From assembly GCA_947311535.1 (NCBI GenBank), contig CAMZLP010000072.1:1-62660 (forward strand): 62,660 bases of DNA, written 5' to 3'. The notes below the pieces were generated by a model, which was not told the DNA's origin, did no database searches, and saw only the letters and a program-made list of their open reading frames with translations. Position 1 is the first letter of the stretch, and every line of letters starts with the position of its first letter. Positions 44,155 to 53,527 of this stretch are shown here, piece after piece. The position numbers and the translations under genes were made by a program. This DNA is from an uncultured Deinococcota bacterium. GTDB lineage: Bacteria > Deinococcota > Deinococci > Deinococcales > Trueperaceae.

Positions 44155-45585
44155 ATGAAGTACCCAAAAACACGAGTAATTGACAACGAGGGTAAGAAAT
44201 ATCAATTTACAATTGGCGAAATTGTAGAGAGTTTGCAAGGTGTGGGTGTTCAAACAGATGAGGCTATTAAACTTGCTGAAAAAGTAGAAAAACACTTTTT
44301 AAATCAAAAGATAATTCCAATTAATGATTTACAGGAATATATCAGCTCAATTTTGGAAAAATTGCACGATAGCTCGATTGCCGAGCGGTTTTTATTACAG
44401 ACTTTACCTTTTGTGCCTTTGACTATATATAGCGATAAAAAGAAAACTGCCTTTTCAAATCGCTTGGTGGCTAAGTCTTTAGAAAAACTAGGTATAAGCT
44501 TAAAAGATGCTTTTGCTGTTGCTGAAGAAGTAAAACAAAATTTGCGTAACAAAGGTTATGAAAGAATATCAAAACGAGAACTAAGCCATCAGATAGCCCT
44601 GATTTTAGAAGCAAAATATGGCCTAGAAATACGTAGCCAGTTTGAATCTAGCCTAGTTAAGCCTATGCAATTGAATGTGCTCGAGCCTAGTGGAGAAGCG
44701 TTTCCGTTTTCAAGAGGGATATTGTCACAGTCACTCATGTTAGTTGGTTTTAACCCAGAACTATCTTATGCTTATGCCAAACAAATAGAAGATAGTTTGT
44801 GGCACAAAAATATATTAGAAATTAAAAGAACTGATTTACGCGCTGCTGTACATGTTTTGCTTGTAGCCGAAGCAGGGGAGAGCTTTGCTGAGAGATATAA
44901 CCTAAGCCGTTTAATTAGGCATAGAGATGAGCCTATTATTATAATCATAGGAGGTGCGCCAGGAGTTGGTAAATCAACCCTTGCCCGTGAGCTAGCTTAC
45001 CGCTTAGGAATACGCCGAATTGTTTCATCTGATGCAATCCGTGAAGCCCTGCGCTCTCTTATTAGCAAGCAACTTAGTCCTAGTTTGCATGCTTCTAGCT
45101 ATACAGCTTGGCGTACTACGCTGTTACCTACCGAAGACGAAGAAAACACCAAACCAAAAACCAAACCGGTAATACGTGGCTTTTTATCGCAAGCCCAGCA
45201 ATTAAAGGCAGCTCTTTTGGGTATTATAGAAAGAAGCATTAAAGAAAATACATCTTTGATTATTGAAGGTGTTCATTTGGTTCCGGGCATACTTTCTGAA
45301 TCAGTCTCAAATGCTTGTATCGTAGAACTAGTTTTAAGTGTTGAAGATGTAAAAGACCATAAAAGAAATTTTTCAAACAGAGATCTTTCAACTGCTCAAA
45401 AACGCGGTAAAGACCAATATTTAAAGCACTTTACCGAAATTAGAATCTTAAATCAATTTATATCTGAGCAAGCCGAAGAAGAAGGAGTAGCTATAATTGA
45501 TAAAGATGATTTAGATGAAAGTATTTATATTGCTCTTGAGCACGTGCTCAATACTGTGTTGACTTATGAAAATAAAAGCAACTGA
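44155..45585 (+). CDS. 2-phosphoglycerate kinase with ATP-cone repeats
   Basis: A 476-residue protein. Residues 1-245 contain three ATP-cone-like repeats, each beginning with a short strand and a helix of the type FTIGEIVESLQGVGV, FSNRLVAKSLEKLGIS and FSRGILSQSLMLVGF. The kinase domain begins around residue 260 with P-loop GGAPGVGKST, then SSDAIREALRSLI and ASSYTAW, as in 2-phosphoglycerate kinases. In methanogens this enzyme makes 2,3-bisphosphoglycerate for cyclic 2,3-bisphosphoglycerate; the bacterial role is uncertain. Three ATP-cones suggest allosteric nucleotide sensing. It stands alone. Confidence 0.83.
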   Translation: MKYPKTRVIDNEGKKYQFTIGEIVESLQGVGVQTDEAIKLAEKVEKHFLNQKIIPINDLQEYISSILEKLHDSSIAERFLLQTLPFVPLTIYSDKKKTAFSNRLVAKSLEKLGISLKDAFAVAEEVKQNLRNKGYERISKRELSHQIALILEAKYGLEIRSQFESSLVKPMQLNVLEPSGEAFPFSRGILSQSLMLVGFNPELSYAYAKQIEDSLWHKNILEIKRTDLRAAVHVLLVAEAGESFAERYNLSRLIRHRDEPIIIIIGGAPGVGKSTLARELAYRLGIRRIVSSDAIREALRSLISKQLSPSLHASSYTAWRTTLLPTEDEENTKPKTKPVIRGFLSQAQQLKAALLGIIERSIKENTSLIIEGVHLVPGILSESVSNACIVELVLSVEDVKDHKRNFSNRDLSTAQKRGKDQYLKHFTEIRILNQFISEQAEEEGVAIIDKDDLDESIYIALEHVLNTVLTYENKSN

Positions 45586-45695
45586 AATAGTAAGTTGCTT
45601 AGATGTTAGATTCTTGATATTAGTTATTGTCAAGCTTGGTATGATTGCCTCAATTATAAGGGGATTTTGTAGATTGAAAATCTTGAGGAGAAAAA

Positions 45696-46619
45696 GTGCA
45701 AACTCTTATTGAAGTTAATAATCTTAGTAAAAGATATGGTAAAAAAACTATTATCGATGATATTAGTTTTAAAGTAAACGCTGGCGAAGTATACGCCCTT
45801 GTCGGCCCAAACGGAGCTGGCAAAACAACCGTCATCCGCCTTGTTACGGGTCTTTCCTTTCCTACAGATGGGGAGGTCAAACTTTTTGGTGAAAACGCAT
45901 CTAAAAAACCGAGCTTACGTCATAAGCTTGGTGCGGTAGTAGAAGCTCCTGCAGCATTTTATCCTTACCTGAGTGGTGAAGATAATTTAAAGCTACATGC
46001 CAAATTAGCAGGTGGAGTAAAAGCTGAGCGTATTGACGAAGTTTTGGAAATGATGGAATTAAGTTATGCTCGAGCCCAAAAACTAGCTACTTATAGCTTA
46101 GGCATGCGGCAAAGGCTTGGGGTAGCTGCGGCAGTTTTAACTAAGCCTGATATTTTAATTTTAGATGAGCCAGCTAGTGGTATGGATCCTTTGAGTTTAC
46201 ATTTGGTCCACTCCGTTTTACGAGAGGCTGCCCGAAATGGTGCCGCCGTTTTACTCTCTACTCATCACCTAGACGAAGTAGTGACTTACTGTTCGCGGGT
46301 TGCAATATTAGAAGAAGGTAAATTAATTGATGAAGTAAATCTGCATGATAGACGGCAGCGCTATCGAGCCAAGGTTTCTCAGATTCAAAGAGCAGAAGAT
46401 ATACTAGCCGATACGGATTTTGTTCGACATATTAAGCAAAGAGCTGATGAATTAGTTTTTATTCTTGCTGAAAAAGAAGATTTAGCCAAAGTTACTGCTA
46501 CTTTATTTGAAAATAATATTTCATTATTTGAGCTAATGCCAGATACTTTTAACTTAAAAGCTTATTATCGTGAGCAGATTAATATTAACCCAAGATTTCA
46601 AGAACGTGTGGTGAGATGA
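45696..46619 (+). CDS. ABC transporter ATP-binding protein (ABC-2 exporter type)
   Basis: ATPase of 307 aa with Walker A GPNGAGKTT, signature LGMRQRLGVA (a relaxed form of LSGGQ), Walker B ILILDEPASGMDP and the H-loop in LLSTHHLDEV. DrrA/CcmA-like proteins with a C-terminal extension of about 90 residues usually work with ABC-2 permeases. The initiator is GTG at 45696 behind GAGGAG. The stop overlaps the permease start by 4 nt. Substrate unknown. Confidence 0.93.
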   Translation: MQTLIEVNNLSKRYGKKTIIDDISFKVNAGEVYALVGPNGAGKTTVIRLVTGLSFPTDGEVKLFGENASKKPSLRHKLGAVVEAPAAFYPYLSGEDNLKLHAKLAGGVKAERIDEVLEMMELSYARAQKLATYSLGMRQRLGVAAAVLTKPDILILDEPASGMDPLSLHLVHSVLREAARNGAAVLLSTHHLDEVVTYCSRVAILEEGKLIDEVNLHDRRQRYRAKVSQIQRAEDILADTDFVRHIKQRADELVFILAEKEDLAKVTATLFENNISLFELMPDTFNLKAYYREQININPRFQERVVR

Positions 46620-47392
46620 TGATTAGATTATTATCTATCGAATTTGGTAAACTATTGCGCCTTAGTAGTTTGCGATTTAGTTTAATAGTTTTGGCAATAT
46701 ACCCATTTTTATGGGCATATGCGCCAGGTGTATTTAAAGCCTACGGTAGCTATGTGGTATCTGCCTTTCAAGTACCGGCGCTTAGTTTGCTGTCGAGCAT
46801 GCAGTTTTTATTGCCACTATTAGTTGCTATTGCTAGCGCAGAGCTTTTGGGTTTAGAGATGATTCATGGTACTCTGGCAACTGTTTTACTCAGGCCAGTA
46901 ACTCGCTCTGGGTTACTATTATCAAAGATAATTATTGCCATTAGCTATCCATTTTTATTAATAGGATTTATGTTTATAGTTTCTTTAATTGCTGGTATTC
47001 CCTTAGGTTTCTCTGATTTTGTTGGTGGTACCGGAGTTGGACCTAGTGGTTTGGTTGGTGATGGGCTTTTAACTGCTAGTGGGGCTATGCTCGAGCTTAT
47101 TCGAGCTTATTTTATAGCCGGAATTAGTCTTTTACCAATTAGTTTGTTATCGATTTTGTTTACAGTAATATTTATGAATGTTGCCAGCGGTGCTTTGGCA
47201 ACCTTAACCGTACTAATATTAATGCAGTTATTAGTAGTATTCCCTTGGCTCGAGCCTTATCTATTATCAAGCCAGCTAAACAGCTATTTTTCATCTGGTG
47301 TTAGCTTGGGGCGTGCATTTGCTTTAATAGCCTTGTATAGTGCAGTATTTGCAGTTTCTGCTATGCTTATTTTTGAAAGGAAAGACTACTAA
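46616..47392 (+). CDS. ABC-2 type permease
   Basis: A 258-residue membrane protein with about six helices. The segment GLEMIHGTLATVLLRPVTRSGLLLSKI after helix 2 is the typical cytoplasmic coupling region of ABC-2 permeases (E-x-x-x-GT-x-x-x-x-L-x-x-P). It is coupled to the ATPase gene by ATGA overlap and is followed after 2 nt by a SPOR-domain gene, implying a three-gene envelope-related operon. Likely an exporter; the substrate is not evident. Confidence 0.9.
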   Translation: MMIRLLSIEFGKLLRLSSLRFSLIVLAIYPFLWAYAPGVFKAYGSYVVSAFQVPALSLLSSMQFLLPLLVAIASAELLGLEMIHGTLATVLLRPVTRSGLLLSKIIIAISYPFLLIGFMFIVSLIAGIPLGFSDFVGGTGVGPSGLVGDGLLTASGAMLELIRAYFIAGISLLPISLLSILFTVIFMNVASGALATLTVLILMQLLVVFPWLEPYLLSSQLNSYFSSGVSLGRAFALIALYSAVFAVSAMLIFERKDY

Positions 47393-47394
47393 TT

Positions 47395-48441
47395 ATGACT
47401 AGGCTACTAGTAAACCAAAAACTATTTAAAGTATTACTAACACTAATGCTATTGGGGTTTTTTACTAATAGCCTTGCAATTTCTTATACTGTACAGGTTA
47501 TTGCCCTGTCTAGCGAATCTAATGTTAAATTACTAGAAGAGCGTTTAAAAAAACTTGGGTTTCCAGCCTATACTATTACCATACCTACAAATCAGGGGCA
47601 AATATTTAGATTACGGGTAGGAAGCTTTGCTAATCGAGAAGCTGCGCAAAAATATGCTCAAGCCATGCAGGGGTTTTTAGATAGTGCTCCGGTAGCTCAG
47701 TTAGCTGAAGGAATACCAGATAATCTTGTACCATTCGAGGCCAAAACCTGGGCTAGTTTTTCTACTAAAGATACTATTATTAAGATAGATTCGAAGCAAG
47801 ATAAAACTATTATTAGGATTCAAACCCTAGGTGAATTTACTGAAGCTAGTTACTTTATTGATGAACTTAGTTTTACAGCGTATCGAGCAATTCTAACTGA
47901 TGATAATAAAATTGTTCGGGTATCCTCACGAAGATTGTGGCCAGAAGTCTACCCCTTAGATTCAAATACCGAGCGTGATATTTTTTATCAAAACACCGTG
48001 GCAGAATTAGCAGTTAAACTTGATATAGAGCTTGGTGAAATACAAAAACATCAATTTTTAAATCAGAAATCTGAACCCTTCTTGGTTTTAGTCGAACAAA
48101 TGGATATACAAACTGGTAATTTTGAATTGTTAAAAGCCTTAGGTAAGCCTGAATCTAGGATAAACGAGTACGGTCCAGAATTAGAGTGGTTTGACGCAAA
48201 CTCAAAAGTTGAAATTGTTGAATCTAAACCTGAGCTTATAATAACAAACCAATCCAAAGCAATAGCACAAGAACTAGAAACCCCAACCTGGATTGCTAGA
48301 AGTCAAAATAATTTTACAGAATTAGAAATTATTGCTACAAAACAAAAATGGTTGCTTGTAGCTGGTCAACCAATCTGGGCTACTGAGGGCTTATTATTAA
48401 CAAAATATAATGATATGTTTGAGCTCTATCAATTAAAATAA
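47395..48441 (+). CDS. Exported SPOR-domain protein
   Basis: A 348-residue protein with a signal peptide (VLLTLMLLGFFTNSLAIS). A SPOR domain follows directly (about residues 30-100): YTVQVIALSSESNVKLLEERLKKLG, then IFRLRVGSFANREAAQKYAQ with the G-x-F-x-x-x-x-x-A motif. SPOR domains bind denuded glycan strands at division sites. The C-terminal 250 residues have no recognisable domain; they include SFIDELSFTAYR-like beta segments. Co-transcribed with the ABC-2 pair. It may link export with septal peptidoglycan. Confidence 0.82.
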   Translation: MTRLLVNQKLFKVLLTLMLLGFFTNSLAISYTVQVIALSSESNVKLLEERLKKLGFPAYTITIPTNQGQIFRLRVGSFANREAAQKYAQAMQGFLDSAPVAQLAEGIPDNLVPFEAKTWASFSTKDTIIKIDSKQDKTIIRIQTLGEFTEASYFIDELSFTAYRAILTDDNKIVRVSSRRLWPEVYPLDSNTERDIFYQNTVAELAVKLDIELGEIQKHQFLNQKSEPFLVLVEQMDIQTGNFELLKALGKPESRINEYGPELEWFDANSKVEIVESKPELIITNQSKAIAQELETPTWIARSQNNFTELEIIATKQKWLLVAGQPIWATEGLLLTKYNDMFELYQLK

Positions 48442-48463
48442 AAGCCATACTTTTGTATGGCTT
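48442..48463 (-). terminator. Intrinsic terminator of trxB
   Basis: AAGCCATAC pairs with GTATGGCTT across a TTTT loop. On the minus strand the stem is followed by TTTATTTT, fitting trxB termination; on the plus strand the tail is weaker (AATAATAAATTT). Confidence 0.7.
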
Positions 48464-48483
48464 AATAATAAATTTAAAACTGA

Positions 48484-49485
48484 TTATATTTTTAAGTTAA
48501 ACCCTGTAGCTGATTTTTCACTTACTGTGTCATCAATGCCAATTGTTTCAATGCCTTTTTCGGCCAACCAATGTTCAGCCTTCATAGCGGCTTTTGTGCC
48601 AGCACCAACACTTGTAGAAAGCTGCCTATAAATTTCATCAGACACATCGCCTGCGGCAAATAGACCTTCAATATTTGTATAAATCTCATTTTTTACAGCC
48701 ACATAGCCATGGTTATTTAATTCTACAAAACCTTTTAAGAAATCCGTATTGGGCTCATGACCAATATATACAAAGACTCCATCAGTTTCTAAAATAGACT
48801 CTTCGCCAGTTTTTCTGTTTTTTAGCTTCACGCCGGTAACTTGCTCATCGCCTAATATCTCTTCAACTACTGTATCCCAAACAAATTCCATTTTTGCATT
48901 TGCAAAAGCACGTTCTTGAGCTGCTTTATTTGCTCTTAGTTCATCTCGTCGATGTATGACTCTTACCTTATTAGCAAACTTGGTTAAAAATAAGCCTTCT
49001 TCAATAGCAGCATCGCCACCACCAATAACTACAACATCTTTGTTTTTGTAGAAAAACCCATCACAGGTTGCACAAGTCGAGACACCCCTGCCATAGAATT
49101 TATCTTCGCCAGGTACGTTAATTTTTTTAGGATTAGCACCCGTAGCAATAATTACAGTTGGTGCATAATAGTCGGTATCGTAACCTTCTACAACAAAGCT
49201 ATTATCAGCATTCTTAGATAACTTTAAAACTTCTTCCATTATAATTTCTGAGCCAAACTTTTCAGCTTGAGCAACCATTCTTTGTGAAAGCTCTGGCCCT
49301 GTTATTAAATCGGGAAAACCGGGATAGTTTTCAACCTCGTCTGTTTGAGCAATTTGCCCACCGGGCAAGCCTTTTTCTAAAATTACTGTTTTTAACTGGC
49401 CACGCCCTGTGTAAATACCAGAGGTAAGCCCAGCAGGACCGCCACCTATTATGATTACATCTGAATTATGTTGTTTTTTTGACAT
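48484..49485 (-). CDS. trxB: Thioredoxin reductase
   Basis: NADPH-dependent flavoprotein of 333 aa reducing thioredoxin. FAD motif [18 protein letters not shown] at residue 10, redox pair CATC in [18 protein letters not shown] motif [13 protein letters not shown], and the second FAD segment [21 protein letters not shown]. The C-terminal extension of about 25 residues is slightly longer than in E. coli. Single gene with its own terminator; ribosome binding site AGGAG. Confidence 0.95.
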   Translation of the reverse strand: MSKKQHNSDVIIIGGGPAGLTSGIYTGRGQLKTVILEKGLPGGQIAQTDEVENYPGFPDLITGPELSQRMVAQAEKFGSEIIMEEVLKLSKNADNSFVVEGYDTDYYAPTVIIATGANPKKINVPGEDKFYGRGVSTCATCDGFFYKNKDVVVIGGGDAAIEEGLFLTKFANKVRVIHRRDELRANKAAQERAFANAKMEFVWDTVVEEILGDEQVTGVKLKNRKTGEESILETDGVFVYIGHEPNTDFLKGFVELNNHGYVAVKNEIYTNIEGLFAAGDVSDEIYRQLSTSVGAGTKAAMKAEHWLAEKGIETIGIDDTVSEKSATGFNLKI

Positions 49486-49595
49486 AAAATAACTCCTAAT
49501 CGTCGTTAATATTATTTAATATTAGCATTCTGCAAAATGATACTCTGTACAACAGAATACCCATAGGGGGTATCAAAATATTATTTATGTGCTTA

Positions 49596-50483
49596 CTAAG
49601 CTAATAGCTTTAACGCAAGTTCTTTGTCTGCTTGGAGTTGCTTTTTTAATTCACCAAGGCTACTAAACTTTTTCTCTTTACGAATAAAGCGGTGAAAATT
49701 AACTTTGATCCTATCTTCATATAAGTCATCATTAAAATCAAATAAATGAGCTTCTAAGGTGGCTGGTATTTCTTTAAAACTCGGACGTTTACCAAGATTA
49801 GCCATAGCTTTAAAAACTCCGTAGCTAGTTTCAATAGTTACTGCAAATACTCCTGAGGGGAGAGCTTTGCTGTCAGTAATTTGAGTGTTAGCAGTAGGAA
49901 AACCAATTGTACGGCCACGCTGCTGCCCTTTTATAACTAAGCCAACAGCACTATAAGGCCTACCTAATAGCTTTGCTGCAGCTTCTACCTTAGATTCAGC
50001 AATTAAGGCTCTAATTCTAGAAGAGCTAATTGGGCCTTTTGCATCACTAAGTAAATTAAATACTTCTAAAGAACCTGCAATTTTTGAAAGATCATTAATA
50101 TTACCCTCTCGACGATTGCCAAATCTAAAATCTTCACCGATTATAATGTGCACAGGCTCGAGCCTGTGCAATTCCTGAATGAAAACCTCTTTCGAGAGCT
50201 GAGCATAGTCATGATCAAAAGGAATCATGACAATAGCATCAGGTTTATAGATCTCTAATAGCTCACGTTTCTCTGAGCGACTAGATAAAAACTTTCCACC
50301 ACGTAAAAGTAACTTGGCGGGTGGAAAAAAACTAATTACTACAGATTTTTTATTATTTGTTATGGCTTTTTTATGTAAACTTTCTAAAAGCATTTGATGT
50401 CCTAAATGAACACCGTCAAAATTCCCAATTGAAATAATAGTATTTTTTAGATTTAGTGCGGATAAAGTAGTGGTAAAAATCAT
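49596..50483 (-). CDS. ribF: Bifunctional riboflavin kinase/FAD synthetase
   Basis: Makes FMN from riboflavin and then FAD. At 295 aa, the N-terminal adenylyltransferase has ISIGNFDGVHLGHQML and IIGEDFRFGNRREGNI with SSSRIRALI. The C-terminal kinase has GRTIGFPTANTQI and FDFNDDLYEDRIKVNFHRFIRKEKKF. It lies between trxB and ftsZ on the same strand but with large gaps to both. The gene contains a 22-bp perfect palindrome centred on CTCGAG (50149-50170). Confidence 0.95.
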   Translation of the reverse strand: MIFTTTLSALNLKNTIISIGNFDGVHLGHQMLLESLHKKAITNNKKSVVISFFPPAKLLLRGGKFLSSRSEKRELLEIYKPDAIVMIPFDHDYAQLSKEVFIQELHRLEPVHIIIGEDFRFGNRREGNINDLSKIAGSLEVFNLLSDAKGPISSSRIRALIAESKVEAAAKLLGRPYSAVGLVIKGQQRGRTIGFPTANTQITDSKALPSGVFAVTIETSYGVFKAMANLGKRPSFKEIPATLEAHLFDFNDDLYEDRIKVNFHRFIRKEKKFSSLGELKKQLQADKELALKLLA

Positions 50484-50581
50484 TGTATTTCTAGGTCCTA
50501 TTTTTAATTTGTAGATTTTAACGCAATTGAAAATTATTTTTTAGAGAAGGAGATAATAAGACCTTGTGGATGATGACAGTA

Positions 50582-50614
50582 CTGAAAGTATGCCAACTAT
50601 TAGCATACTTTCAG
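50582..50614 (-). other. Perfect hairpin after ftsZ
   Basis: CTGAAAGTATGC (50582-50593) pairs with GCATACTTTCAG (50603-50614) across a 9-nt loop, 12 nt after the ftsZ stop on the minus strand. There is no T run, so it is more likely an mRNA 3'-end stabiliser or processing site for the dcw transcript than a classical terminator. Confidence 0.6.
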
Positions 50615-50625
50615 CCTCAATAATA

Positions 50626-51687
50626 CTAATCTTCAGGTTTATATCTCAAAAAAGCTGGTATATCATAATTATCTTGATCATAGGTTTTACTACCTGCAAC
50701 CGCGCGAATTTTTGAAGGTCTTAAAGGTTTAGCTCTTTGTTGTTGCTCAAAACCTGAAGCAATAACGGTCACTAAAACATCATCACCTAAATCGTTATCG
50801 TAGGTAACCCCAAAAATCACTTCAGGTTCTTCTATTTCAGTTGCATCGCAAATCCTATCAACAATTTCGGTAGTTTCTATAAGTGATAAATCTTCAGAGC
50901 CAGAAATATTGATAAGAAGGTTTTGTGCGCCTTCAATACTTCTTGATAAAAGTGGGCTGTTTATTGCTGATTGAGCAGCTTCTTCAACTAGGTTATCTCC
51001 ACTTCCAGAGCCAATACCCATTAATACAGTGCCTGCTTCTAAAAGGTGAGTTCTTACATCTGCAAAATCAACATTGATTAGACCTGGGATATTTATAACA
51101 TCACTAATACCTTTTACACCATGTAAAAGAACTCGGTCAACCATTCTAAAGGCATCTTTCAATGATGCTTTCTTATCTAAGACCTGAAATAGTCTCTGAT
51201 TTTCCACGATGATTAATGCATCAACTTTATCTTCTAGTTTGGCAATACCCTCTGCAGCTTTTTTCTGACGTTTTGGACCTTCAAAGCTAAAAGGTGTTGT
51301 CACTACGGCAATTGTTAAGGCACCCTCTTGCCGAGCTATCTCGGCGACTACAGGAGCACTTCCTGTACCTGTGCCACCACCCATGCCTGCTGTTATGAAT
51401 ACTAAATCTGACCCCCTTAAAGCATCAGTAATTTTTTCAGCATCTTCTCTGGCAGCCTTTTCACCTATATCCGGATTAGCACCAGCCCCTAGACCTTTTG
51501 TTAAATGGTCACCCATTTGAATACGATTATCTGCAAGATTATTAGCTAAAATCTGTGCATCAGTATTTGCAGCAATAAATTCTACCCCCTGAAGATTTGC
51601 TGTAATCATTCTATCGATAGCGTTATTACCACCACCGCCTAAGCCAATGACTTTTATAATTGCGTTTTCTGAAAATACCTTACTCAC
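50626..51687 (-). CDS. ftsZ: Cell division GTPase FtsZ
   Basis: Tubulin-like GTPase forming the Z ring. The GTP-binding glycine loop is GGGTGTGSAPVVAE, with IKVIGLGGGGNNAIDRM at the N-terminus and the T7 synergy region VNVDFADVR. The C-terminal peptide DIPAFLR that docks FtsA is present after a short linker. I choose the GTG at 51687 (353 aa): it lies 9 nt after AAGGGG, whereas the GTG at 51696 abuts that ribosome binding site. Last gene of the dcw cluster, 12 nt after ftsA. Confidence 0.97.
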   Translation of the reverse strand: MSKVFSENAIIKVIGLGGGGNNAIDRMITANLQGVEFIAANTDAQILANNLADNRIQMGDHLTKGLGAGANPDIGEKAAREDAEKITDALRGSDLVFITAGMGGGTGTGSAPVVAEIARQEGALTIAVVTTPFSFEGPKRQKKAAEGIAKLEDKVDALIIVENQRLFQVLDKKASLKDAFRMVDRVLLHGVKGISDVINIPGLINVDFADVRTHLLEAGTVLMGIGSGSGDNLVEEAAQSAINSPLLSRSIEGAQNLLINISGSEDLSLIETTEIVDRICDATEIEEPEVIFGVTYDNDLGDDVLVTVIASGFEQQQRAKPLRPSKIRAVAGSKTYDQDNYDIPAFLRYKPED

Positions 51688-51699
51688 TGCACTCACCCC

Positions 51700-52929
51700 T
51701 TAAAAAAAATCTTTAAAGAAACTAGTAATAGAATCTAATAAAGTTGAATTTGATGCCTGCTTTGTTGTGACAGGCTTATCGCTATTGCTATGAAGGTTAT
51801 CCATACCAAACCTAATTAACCCTACTGCTGTAGAATGTGCCGGACTCGAGACTATATCTTTCATCCCAGAAATATTATATGGTTTGGCAATTCTAACAGG
51901 CAAATGGAACCTTTCAGTTGCTACCTGATCGATACCAGACATTAGTGATGCGCCGCCTGTTAAGACAACATTACTTGCTAAAATTTCTAAAGAACCAAGC
52001 GATTGCTCGATGTTTTGCTTCGCTAAATCTAGTATTTCAACAATACGTGGATTTACAATTTGAGCTAATTCAAAAGTGGAAACTGATGTTGTGTAATTAG
52101 GATTAGATACTTCCAGAATTACGTCTCTATCGGCAAGGTTAGGTATGGCTACAGCGTATTGTTTTTTAACTCTCTCAGCTTCGTTAAATGGAATTTTGGC
52201 AACTAGGCTAATATCTTTGGTAATATGGTCTCCGCCTAAAGGTATAACAGAAGAGTGAGCTAGCGTACCTCGCCTAAAAACACCTAAATCTGTCGTTCCG
52301 CCACCAATGTCAATTAAGATAATTGTTGTTTCTTTTTCATCTGGTTCTAAAACAGCTAATCCAGATGCTAAAGCTTGATAGATAGTTCCTTGAACTTCTA
52401 TACCTGCATCTAAAACACAGCGTCTTAAATTTTGTAATTCTCCAAAGGTATTGCTAATTATATGAACATCTACCTCTAGGCGTATTCCTGACATTCCTAA
52501 TGGATCTTTAATGCCGTCATTACCATCAATTACATATTCTTGAGGGATGACATGAATGACTTCCATATTATTTTCTACAGGTATGGCTTGGGCAGCCTCG
52601 ATTGTTCTGCTAATATCTGCGGCAGTTATTGATTGCCCACGCCTAATTGCAGACATACCATGGCTAGTGACAGCTTTTAAATGTTTACCAGAAACCCCAA
52701 GCCATGCTTTTTCAACATTAATACCTGCCATGCGCTCAGCAGTTTTTACAGACTGTCGAACAGAATCAATGGTTCGTTCTAAGTTTGTCACTACACCTCT
52801 ACGCATACCATCAGATGGTACTGTGCCTTCACCAATAATATCTAGCACGCCATCATTAGCAATTTCACCAATAACAGTACATATTTTGGTAGTACCAATG
52901 TCTATTCCTATGATTATATTATCATTCAT
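51700..52929 (-). CDS. ftsA: Cell division protein FtsA
   Basis: Actin-like membrane tether for FtsZ. About 409 aa from the ATG at 52929 (a GTG at 52938 is possible). Features: IIIGIDIGTTKICTVIGE (phosphate 1), the 1C subdomain region, IDIGGGTTDLGVFRRG (phosphate 2), VVLTGGASLMSGI (adenosine) and the C-terminal amphipathic helix LLDSITSFFKDFF for membrane attachment. It overlaps the end of ftsQ and precedes ftsZ by 12 nt. Confidence 0.96.
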   Translation of the reverse strand: MNDNIIIGIDIGTTKICTVIGEIANDGVLDIIGEGTVPSDGMRRGVVTNLERTIDSVRQSVKTAERMAGINVEKAWLGVSGKHLKAVTSHGMSAIRRGQSITAADISRTIEAAQAIPVENNMEVIHVIPQEYVIDGNDGIKDPLGMSGIRLEVDVHIISNTFGELQNLRRCVLDAGIEVQGTIYQALASGLAVLEPDEKETTIILIDIGGGTTDLGVFRRGTLAHSSVIPLGGDHITKDISLVAKIPFNEAERVKKQYAVAIPNLADRDVILEVSNPNYTTSVSTFELAQIVNPRIVEILDLAKQNIEQSLGSLEILASNVVLTGGASLMSGIDQVATERFHLPVRIAKPYNISGMKDIVSSPAHSTAVGLIRFGMDNLHSNSDKPVTTKQASNSTLLDSITSFFKDFF

Positions 52930-53527
52930 TTTGACCACTCACTCCCCAAGGATAAATATAACTATGGCTATATTTACCAACTTGGCTTAGAAAACCACCC
53001 CAATGGATTTTTAGCATTTGAACAGAAGGTGTATATACTTCAATCGCAGCTAATTTAACTGTCAGCCCAGAAGGTAAATACGATATTTTTTCAATCTCGT
53101 AATCGTCAAATAAATTTACTAGTTTTATTACCTCGTCTAGTTTGGATTCTCCCCAGCCATCTAGCTGAATCAGAGCCTTTTGTTGCTCAGGACTAACATT
53201 ACTAAGTATAGTACCATCTATTGCATAATTTTGTAAGCCATTTGTTAAAATAGGCTTTCTTTCTAATACAGAAATAGAAACGGTATTAGGCCAGCGCTTA
53301 AAAATGCTTGCTTCCTTTATCCAAGGGTCTTTAATTAATGCATTGCTGGTCCATGTTGTAATCCAAAAAAATGGCCTGCCTATATGGATATTGGCTAAAT
53401 CCATTATCTCTTCAGAGCTATAATGCTCATTATTATTAACCACAATTTTATTAACTTTTGGATAGAAAAAACTTGCTATAACAAGCACTATAGCGATAAC
53501 CAAGCCTAGAATCATTATAGTTCGCAT
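52922..53527 (-). CDS. ftsQ: Cell division protein FtsQ (short)
   Basis: Bitopic divisome protein. One membrane helix at the N-terminus (RTIMILGLVIAIVLVIASFF), then a POTRA-like beta-alpha domain beginning VNKIVVNNNEHYSSEEIMDLANI. The segment ALIKDPWIKEASIFKRWPNTVSI is the clearest FtsQ match. The start used is the ATG at 53527, which overlaps the murB stop as TGATG; a longer frame starting at 53548 is less likely. At 201 aa it is short for the family. It overlaps the start of ftsA. Confidence 0.88.
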   Translation of the reverse strand: MRTIMILGLVIAIVLVIASFFYPKVNKIVVNNNEHYSSEEIMDLANIHIGRPFFWITTWTSNALIKDPWIKEASIFKRWPNTVSISVLERKPILTNGLQNYAIDGTILSNVSPEQQKALIQLDGWGESKLDEVIKLVNLFDDYEIEKISYLPSGLTVKLAAIEVYTPSVQMLKIHWGGFLSQVGKYSHSYIYPWGVSGQNE

